Assembly: GCA_019057775.1 (NCBI GenBank)
Contig: JAHLWT010000059.1
Coordinates: 1 to 48,910, forward strand
DNA from: Promethearchaeota archaeon
GTDB lineage: Archaea; Asgardarchaeota; Lokiarchaeia; Sigynarchaeales; SOKP01
DNA: 48,910 bases
Direction: 5' to 3'
Position 1 is the stretch's first letter; every line of letters starts with the position of its first letter. Positions 42,625-48,910 of this stretch are shown piece by piece. Under the pieces are notes generated by a model. That model saw only the letters and a program-made list of their open reading frames with translations, had not been told where the DNA came from and made no database searches. A program made the translations under genes and the position numbers.

Positions 42625-45441
42625 ATGGGCAGATTAAAAATATTAGCAAGAGGAGATACAAAAAAAATTAAGGCACAAAAGAGAGGAAAGCTTTTTGAAT
42701 TTCTAATGGCTAAAATATTAAGGTCTTATGGATATAAAATCGATAATATCCCCAATGTAAATTACGCTGGTATGGAAATTGATATCGAAGGGAAAGAAAA
42801 AATCTCCCATTTTCCTCTTTATGCAGAATGCAAATGCTTTGAGACTGATGTAAATACATCTTATCTGGAAATTTTTTATGGAAAGTATATGACAAGATGG
42901 TTTAAAAATAAAAGAAGTATAGGATTATTTATCGCTTTACCTGGTATTAATTCTCATGCAAAAGGGTGGTTTAAAGAAAATATCGAAAATAATCAAGAAA
43001 TATCAATAAGAATGCTTGAAGAAGAAGAAATATTATCTTTAATATTTGAGGAAAATAATGTTATCAGACCTAATGTCTTAAGAAACACTATCCCAAAACA
43101 AATAGGTCAATTAGGTGATTGGATACTAATTTATTCTGAGCATGGTTTTTTTCTTATTTATTACGTAATCCCTGCTAAAAGTGGAATCCCGAGTCATTTT
43201 ATTATTTTTAATTCTAAAGGTGAAATTGTTTCTGATAGAAACACTATAGATTATTTAATAGAAATTCATGAAGAATTAAGATCCTTTGAAGTTATTTATA
43301 ATATTAGATCAACTTCACTCAAAAAATCCAAATTATATCAAGAAATTGAACAAATCGTTGAGGTACAAGGGAGTTCATCTTGTTTTGAGTATCAATTTCC
43401 TGCATCCCCAGAACATTTCGTTGGTAGAGAGAATGTTCTAGATGAAGTAATAAAATTCTCTAAACAAGTTCTTGAAAAAACGACATCTTCAAGAGGAATT
43501 CTATTCGAAGCAAACTCAGGATGGGGAAAAAGCTCTATTGTTCTTTCATGCAAAGACTTATTATCAAAAGAAGGTCATTACGTTGTGGCTATAGATTCTC
43601 GTTCTGCTTCATCATCTCATTTTATCCTAAAAGTTGTTGAATATATCTTTAGGAAATATGAGAATTTTGAAAATATTGTTGAGGATATTGATGATTTTAA
43701 ATCAATTAGTGGATTTAGCGGTTTGGAAACTTCTCTTGTTAAAATCGGTAAAATTCTAGAAAGACAAAAAAAGATTTTATTCATTTTTTTAGATCAATTC
43801 GAAATCTTATTCTTTCAAAAAGAAGGATTGAAACAAATCAGAAATTTATTTTTTAAAATTAATGATTCACAAACTAATATTGTAATTGGTTTCTCTTGGA
43901 AAACAGATTTAGTTGGGTTAACTAGTGAATTTCCATATCGAATTCGGGATGATATTAAAAATATGAGTAGACATATCATTTTAGATACTTTTAAAAAATT
44001 TGAGACAGATGCTTTATTAAAAAAATTAGGATCTGTATTAAAGAAAAAATTAAGATCTGATTTAAAATTCTTTTTGTCAGAATTTTCTCAAGGTTATCCT
44101 TGGTTATTGAAGAAATTATGTGCTCATGTTAAAGCTCAAATTGAAGATGGAATATCACAAATTGATATAGTACATAGTCTATTAAATATTGATGAACTAT
44201 TTCAAAAAGATTTACGAGGATTAACTATCGAAGAAGATGATACTTTAAAACGTATAGCTAGAATAGAACGCATTAGTATACATGAATTAGGTGAAGTTTT
44301 TAAGGCAGAAGTTGTTCAAAGCCTAGTTGACCGCAGATTACTTGTAAGAATTGGTAATAAATATGATATTTATTGGGATATTTTTAGAGATTATTTAATT
44401 ACAGGGAAAGCTCCAATTCAAGAAAATTATTTACTTCGAACTCAAATAGGAAGTATATTGAGAACAATTGTGAAATTATCTGAAAATAATGGTAAACTTT
44501 CTACTTATAAGCTTCAAAATGAAATCAATTTGAAAACTCAATCATTCTATAATATTCTAAGAGACCTAAGAGTGTTAGGGTTAGTAAATGTTAATAATGA
44601 TATTGTTTCTTTATCTATTCCACTTTTAAGTGAATCTCCTTCATTTGAAGAGAATTTAAGATCATTTTTACAAGATAAACTAAAAAGAAACAGAATAATT
44701 AGCCAGATTTTAAAGTATATTAATGATAACAATATAATCACTGAAAAAGAACTTGAGAAATTGCTTGAAGATGCATGTCCTTATGTTTCTGCCTCACATA
44801 ATACATGGAAACTATATGCTAGAATTATAATAAAATGGATAGATTTTTCAGATCTAGCATTTTTTGACCAAAAAGATTTCACCCTTAAAGCTCGTCCAAC
44901 TGGGTCAAAAGAGATTAGGTTTCCTTTAAGATTTTCAACTATAAGAACACCTGAGCGAGTAATGCCTTCTATTCAATATGGCCCTATCGAAAAATTAGCA
45001 ATAAGATTAGTAGAAGCTTATGAAAAAGAAGAAGATATTAAATTAAATGATTTTAAAACTAGCACAATTACTAAATCATTAAAATCTCTTGAAAATCTTG
45101 GTTTTATTAAGAGAATAAATAGAACTGTATATGTACTTCAAGATATGATTGAATTTGTAAACTACCCTAAAAAACGTTCAGAAATTTTTAGAAAAGCTGC
45201 ATTAAAAAATGAAATATTTAAAGCTTTTATTGAAATCGTTAAGGATTATAATATTAGAGATGTTAATTTAAAATCTATTGGTGATAAACTAGGAAAAAAA
45301 CTTGGAAAAGAATGGAAAAGTAGTACTGCAGTGCATTATTCTAAAATAATGATAAATTGGGTAAAAAATTCAAAGATATTTGATTTGACGACATTGGATA
45401 GTTCAAAAAAAAAGGATTATGTTCAAAAATCATTATTCTGA
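42625..45441 (+). CDS. Mrr-like nuclease fused to STAND-type ATPase and duplicated helical C-terminal modules
   Basis: 938 residues from ATG 42625; a TTG four codons earlier is the alternative. The N-terminal nuclease: RGKLFEFLMAKILRSYGYKI, GMEIDIEGKE (Asp) and FPLYAECKCF (Glu-x-Lys) complete a PD-(D/E)XK site. A beta module follows (DWILIYSEHGFFLIYYVIPA; FIIFNSKGEIVSD), shared with the protein at 10244. The ATPase has Walker A FEANSGWGKSS and Walker B ILFIFLDQFEILF, then winged-helix segments. Two related C-terminal modules occur near 700-760 and 865-925, each with a W-x-x-Y-(A/S)-(R/K)-I-(I/M)-I-(K/N)-W core. Likely a nucleotide-switched defence nuclease: sensing through the C-terminus, cutting by the N-terminus. 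Confidence 0.75.
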   Translation: MGRLKILARGDTKKIKAQKRGKLFEFLMAKILRSYGYKIDNIPNVNYAGMEIDIEGKEKISHFPLYAECKCFETDVNTSYLEIFYGKYMTRWFKNKRSIGLFIALPGINSHAKGWFKENIENNQEISIRMLEEEEILSLIFEENNVIRPNVLRNTIPKQIGQLGDWILIYSEHGFFLIYYVIPAKSGIPSHFIIFNSKGEIVSDRNTIDYLIEIHEELRSFEVIYNIRSTSLKKSKLYQEIEQIVEVQGSSSCFEYQFPASPEHFVGRENVLDEVIKFSKQVLEKTTSSRGILFEANSGWGKSSIVLSCKDLLSKEGHYVVAIDSRSASSSHFILKVVEYIFRKYENFENIVEDIDDFKSISGFSGLETSLVKIGKILERQKKILFIFLDQFEILFFQKEGLKQIRNLFFKINDSQTNIVIGFSWKTDLVGLTSEFPYRIRDDIKNMSRHIILDTFKKFETDALLKKLGSVLKKKLRSDLKFFLSEFSQGYPWLLKKLCAHVKAQIEDGISQIDIVHSLLNIDELFQKDLRGLTIEEDDTLKRIARIERISIHELGEVFKAEVVQSLVDRRLLVRIGNKYDIYWDIFRDYLITGKAPIQENYLLRTQIGSILRTIVKLSENNGKLSTYKLQNEINLKTQSFYNILRDLRVLGLVNVNNDIVSLSIPLLSESPSFEENLRSFLQDKLKRNRIISQILKYINDNNIITEKELEKLLEDACPYVSASHNTWKLYARIIIKWIDFSDLAFFDQKDFTLKARPTGSKEIRFPLRFSTIRTPERVMPSIQYGPIEKLAIRLVEAYEKEEDIKLNDFKTSTITKSLKSLENLGFIKRINRTVYVLQDMIEFVNYPKKRSEIFRKAALKNEIFKAFIEIVKDYNIRDVNLKSIGDKLGKKLGKEWKSSTAVHYSKIMINWVKNSKIFDLTTLDSSKKKDYVQKSLF

Positions 45442-45838
45442 GTTGAATTTTCAAATTCAATTGTTATTCAAAAAAATTTTGTAGTTAAGTTTAAATCTCC
45501 AATCTAATTTTGTTAGATTTATCCTTCGTGAGTTTGCCAAATTGACTGAAAGATAAATTCAGAGTCTGATTTACATAGAAATTCATTTGAAATAATGAAA
45601 TAAACTAATAAAGAAAAAACTAAAAAAGTGTTTCAATCAAATTTTAGGTCTTCTTTACTTTTTTGGTTATAAGGATGGTTGCCATGGAGAAAATAACAAA
45701 TAGAGACCATTTATTACTCGAAAGGTAATTGTTCTTTGATAAAATCAGCAAGAGATTCAACCTGTGCGATAAGATTATAAATATCATTGGAACTTTATTT
45801 ATTACAAGAAGACGGACAAATAGAAATCGATAAATTTA
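45442..45838. other. Intergenic region with short relic
   Basis: A minus-strand open stretch at 45714-45794 reads NDIYNLIAQVESLADFIKEQ and ends LPFE, TAA; it is protein-like but has no start. A plus-strand stretch ending near 45849 (LQEDGQIEIDKFSEN) is similar in quality. Both look like debris of lost genes. Confidence 0.3.
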
Positions 45839-46169
45839 GTGAAAATTAGAATCTCAGGAGCTCCTGTAGATCAAGCTATAAAATCAATTACTATTGAAAA
45901 TTCAGAAAATAGTATCAATGACCTCCATCAAGAAGCGGAGAATCAATTTAGACTCAATCCAATATTAAAGTATAAATACATCTATAATAACTGTTATAGG
46001 AGCTATAATTACTTTTTATTTCCCTATTGCCATTTTAATAGCTATTGGAATTAATGGACTTGTTTCGCAGATTTACAGGCTTATAATTGTACCAAAGTTA
46101 AAGGATATAGAAGAGAAGGATAAGAAGAAAGAGAAAATGAAAAAATGGAATAACTTTAATTCCATATAA
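45839..46169 (+). pseudogene. Frameshifted single-pass membrane protein
   Basis: The first frame from GTG 45839 reads MKIRISGAPVDQAIKSITIE and HQEAENQFRLNPI. Near 45975 the protein-like sequence moves to another frame: SIITVIGAIITFYFPIAILI, AIGINGLVSQIYRLIIVPKL and a Lys/Glu-rich tail ending NNFNSI, with TAA at 46167. Together they make a protein of about 110 residues with a membrane helix and a charged coil. A one-base indel is enough to explain the break. Confidence 0.5.
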
Positions 46170-46198
46170 CTAAAATAATTAAATTCATATATTTTTAA

Positions 46199-46363
46199 TT
46201 ACCTTTTTTGAATAAATCTATTGTATATGGTATAGATCAATAAAAAACCCACACCCAACATAATGAAATAAGTTATTAAATCGATAATTTCTAAAAAATA
46301 TAATATAACAGGCAATAACATAATAAAAATTATTAGTATTGAATATTCCGTTTTTTCATTCAT
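46199..46363 (-). CDS. Micro membrane protein, 54 aa, two helices
   Basis: ATG 46363 to TAA 46199. It starts MNEKTEYSILIIFIMLLPVI and continues with a second hydrophobic stretch (FIMLGVGFLLIYTIYNRF) before a basic end (IQKR). This predicts two membrane helices. It faces the frameshifted membrane gene tail to tail and lies upstream of the second ATPase-AlbA_2 gene on the other strand. The function is unknown; small membrane proteins beside defence ATPases are sometimes effectors. Confidence 0.5.
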   Translation of the reverse strand: MNEKTEYSILIIFIMLLPVILYFLEIIDLITYFIMLGVGFLLIYTIYNRFIQKR

Positions 46364-46505
46364 AATTCTATTAAAATTTAAGAATTTTTAATTTTGTCGC
46401 ATTCTCTTTTAAAAAATATTTAACTATCTTAAATCTCTTCTCCCACGTCTTAGGATCTCTACTTTTAAAATAAAATAGAGAAGAAAAAAAGGGACATTTA
46501 TAAAA

Positions 46506-46520
46506 AATATAATAATATTG
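46506..46520 (+). repeat. 15-mer shared with the upstream region of the 42625 gene
   Basis: AATATAATAATATTG, identical to 42601-42615. It ends 45 bases before the preferred ATG of the ATPase-AlbA_2 gene and may be its TATA region. Confidence 0.35.
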
Positions 46521-46565
46521 ATCAATTGTAATTACATTAAAAATTACTTTCATTTAGAGATTAAA

Positions 46566-48476
46566 ATGGAATTAAAGATTGAAAAAATTGAACTTTTTTA
46601 TTTTTTAAGTTATATGGGAGCTGAATTTTCTAATCTTAATAATTATAATGTATTAATCGGAAAAAATAATTCAGGAAAATCTAACTTATTTAAAATTTTT
46701 AGAATGTTAAAAGAAAATTATCAAAATGGGTCTTTTTCTTCAAGATACATTTATGGGGATTATAGGCATGTTGAAGCTTCGGTGACGTTATCTTTTAAAT
46801 TATCAAAATCATTTAGAAGGAAATTACTCAGTAAATTGTATCATGGTAATTACTTATATTATGCTTTTCTTTCTTCAGAAGGATTAGAAAGATATCTCAA
46901 AAAAGATGAAGGGCGAGATAAAAATAAAGCAATTCCATGGTTAATTGATCAGGGTTATTATTCAATAGTTAATATAATAATTAGTTATAATAATGTAATA
47001 AAAAATATCTACATTAGCGAAGTCTCAACAAAACATAGAGAAATTGAAGAAGAACAAATCTTATTAAGATCAATATTAAAAGATAAACCAACTAATATAA
47101 ATCAAACCTTAATTTCTGATATTTCTAAGCTAAACGTTAAAGAGAAAACTATTCAAAATTTTTTTACTGATTTCCCTCAAATTAATATTGGTAGTGTCAG
47201 TTCAAGTCTTCGGAATTTTTTTAGCAATCTTACTATATTTTCTAAACACCCAATTTTATCAATATTAATGGATTTGATAAAAAATGAGTTTTTTGATATT
47301 ATTTTCTTAATTCCAGATAAACGGAAATTCATGAAAGATTCTGATAGAAATAATATAACAAGTACAATGCTAGAACCTAATGGTCAAAATCTAGCAAAAT
47401 TTTTTCATATGAAAAAAGTTACAAATCAAGATAAATGGTTGTTAGATTTTAACCAAGAATTACAAGAATACTTTCCTGACATAATAACAGTGGAACAAGT
47501 GGTCGATCAAACAGACAAAACATATCTTACTTTTAAAGAAAGGGACATAGATCTTGATTTAAGACTTGAAAATATGGGTGAAGGAATTAAAAATGTTGTC
47601 CATTTTCTTGCATATATTAAGGAATTAAACGAAAATAAGATTCTCTTCATAGAAGAACCGGAATTACACCTTCATCCTGGTTTAGAAAATAAATTAAGAG
47701 ATAAATTTTTAGAAATTTCAAATAAAATTCAAATTTTTATTACAACTCATTCTAGTGAATTTTTACCTGATAGTAATGATGGATGTTCAGTTTATTTATT
47801 AAAAAAAGAGAGTTATCAATCAACAGTTAATCAAATCCCAGAAGATAAATACGAGGAGATTTATAGAAATCTTGATATGGATATTAATAAATATAGACTT
47901 CAAAAAACTCTAATATACAACGAAGATTTTTGGATTAAATTCGTACGAAAATCAATGGAAGATAACAGAATTGAAACCGAATTATGGGATTTTAAACGTA
48001 CCTTAGATTTTTGGAATATAAAAGAAAATCATGAGTTAAGCAAATGCAAAATAAAATTTTGTCAACACATCGCTAGTTTTGCTAATAATCAAGGAGGTGT
48101 ATTAATAATTGGTATTTCAGATAAAATACCCCGAAAAATAATTGGTTTGGATTATGACTCATTAGAAAACAGAGTAAGAGATTTACTTAATTTTATAAAA
48201 AAAAGGACTAAGTACAATAAAAATTTCGTGAGTATTCAACAAATTAACCTAAAGGATAATAATATAGAAAAAATTTGTCTAATTATCGCTATTGCTCAGA
48301 CAAAGAAAGTTATTGGTGTTTTACAGGATAATGGAAGTTTTATTTATAAAAAAAGAACTGGTACTAGCTCCGAAACTGTAAACCCAGAAGATGTAAGAGA
48401 AAGTAAGCAAGCAGTGTATAGTGATAATTTTGATTATTTATTATATTTAAAAAGTTATGTAGATAAGAAGTTATAG
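46566..48476 (+). CDS. OLD/RecF-like ATPase fused to Schlafen-type AlbA_2 domain, second copy
   Basis: 636 residues from ATG 46566; an upstream TTG would add 16 unlikely residues. Walker A GKNNSGKS (32-39), Walker B LFIEEPELHLHPGLENKLRD and ITTHSSEFLPD are intact. The C-terminal AlbA_2 domain reads IETELWDFKRTLDFW, FCQHIASFANNQGGVLIIGI and SDKIPRKIIGLD. The E-x4-D-x-K spacing (E-T-E-L-W-D-F-K) repeats that of the first copy. The two copies align along their whole length and keep the same boundaries, so they are true paralogues, but they are too diverged to be a recent duplication. There is no TOPRIM domain. The upstream region shares a 15-mer with that of the REase-STAND gene. Confidence 0.8.
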   Translation: MELKIEKIELFYFLSYMGAEFSNLNNYNVLIGKNNSGKSNLFKIFRMLKENYQNGSFSSRYIYGDYRHVEASVTLSFKLSKSFRRKLLSKLYHGNYLYYAFLSSEGLERYLKKDEGRDKNKAIPWLIDQGYYSIVNIIISYNNVIKNIYISEVSTKHREIEEEQILLRSILKDKPTNINQTLISDISKLNVKEKTIQNFFTDFPQINIGSVSSSLRNFFSNLTIFSKHPILSILMDLIKNEFFDIIFLIPDKRKFMKDSDRNNITSTMLEPNGQNLAKFFHMKKVTNQDKWLLDFNQELQEYFPDIITVEQVVDQTDKTYLTFKERDIDLDLRLENMGEGIKNVVHFLAYIKELNENKILFIEEPELHLHPGLENKLRDKFLEISNKIQIFITTHSSEFLPDSNDGCSVYLLKKESYQSTVNQIPEDKYEEIYRNLDMDINKYRLQKTLIYNEDFWIKFVRKSMEDNRIETELWDFKRTLDFWNIKENHELSKCKIKFCQHIASFANNQGGVLIIGISDKIPRKIIGLDYDSLENRVRDLLNFIKKRTKYNKNFVSIQQINLKDNNIEKICLIIAIAQTKKVIGVLQDNGSFIYKKRTGTSSETVNPEDVRESKQAVYSDNFDYLLYLKSYVDKKL

Positions 48477-48910
48477 TATTTGATTCTATTTGATAATGAC
48501 CATTATGAGAATGTACTTGTGAGGCAATAAGTCAAATGAATCAAAATTGAGCTATTCATTATCATTTAAACAAATTTCTGATATTCTGGGCTTTCTAACA
48601 ACGTTTCAGACTGGATATACAAAAGATATTATCGAAATTTTAACAGTTATAATCGATAATGGAAAATTCAGTGAAAAAAAATACTTATTTACATAATATA
48701 TATCAGATAGAAGTGTAAATTTGTTTAGTGATTAATTTATTGAGATTATAGAAAAAATTAAAATCACCTTTTATTTTTTATGATGTCTCTCTCTTTCTTT
48801 AATTTTTGCCTATTTTTAATCTTTTTAAATAATCTTTGATATTATTTTTAACATATTTTTAAAAAAATCAATGGAATCCTTATTATGATATTCATGCATT
48901 CTGCAATAAG
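48477..48910. other. Window end with short ORF
   Basis: A plus-strand ORF from TTG 48547 to TAA 48694 reads FKQISDILGFLTTFQTGYTK and IIEILTVIIDNGKFSEKK. It is protein-like, 49 codons, without an ATG or ribosome-binding site, so it is probably a relic. The remainder is AT-rich with nothing recognisable. Confidence 0.3.

Overview
The window is a strongly AT-rich, archaeal-looking accessory region, most plausibly from an Asgard (Lokiarchaeia-like) archaeon. The lineage call is an inference from gene content. It rests on a stand-alone XPF-type nuclease without helicase next to a RadA-like helix-hairpin-helix protein, an MCM helicase relic, a long TPR protein carrying the repeated unit around LLKKLTIAGDRKAKRVFKEE that I associate with Lokiarchaeal proteins, LRR and zinc-ribbon remnants, an archaeal-type TATA element, and many very small zinc-ribbon proteins. 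I saw no tRNA, rRNA, CRISPR array or intact transposase.

Layout. 1-6800: decayed genes, dominated by a roughly 1,440-codon NACHT-type NTPase with a helical-repeat body and a C-terminal PD-(D/E)XK-like domain, broken by one in-frame stop and one frameshift. 6978-8867: an OLD/RecF-like ATPase fused to a Schlafen-type AlbA_2 domain; a paralogue closes the window at 46566-48476. 9147-16090: a membrane protein, an Mrr-like nuclease/TPR protein, the XPF plus HhH pair, and the TPR protein. 17048-22529: an HNH protein, a MYG1-family hydrolase with a tiny zinc protein upstream, a HEPN-like/MNT nucleotidyltransferase pair, a PLD nuclease and another HEPN-like protein. 22700-25480: LRR relic and a HEPN protein with a CCA-enzyme-like tRNA-binding tail. 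25749-29022: a minus-strand run of small genes (HNH, OB-fold-like and unknown) with an MCM fragment and a sharply G-poor patch, probably a decayed mobile element. 29200-33969: RNase H-like exonuclease, CPBP protease, DUF3883 fragment, and a divergent flavodoxin/TetR pair with a palindrome between them. 34227-42328: small PD-(D/E)XK-like proteins, HEPN-zinc ribbon, truncated surface protein, GIY-YIG protein, HEPN-TPR protein and a PAS relic. 42625-48476: REase-STAND ATPase and the second ATPase-AlbA_2 protein.

How it fits together. The common theme is nucleases and RNases coupled to sensors (STAND/NACHT, OLD-type ATPase, TPR, zinc ribbons) or to antitoxin-like enzymes (MNT). This is the profile of a defence and conflict island with continuing gene turnover: at least eight genes are split by frameshifts or stops, and several other stretches are clear coding relics. 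Some single-base frameshifts could be assembly errors, but in-frame stops and missing gene halves argue that most of the decay is real. The strongest candidates for undescribed systems are the two ATPase-AlbA_2 fusions, the HEPN protein with a tRNA-binding tail, and the two proteins sharing an Mrr-like nuclease plus a beta module but carrying different C-terminal machinery.
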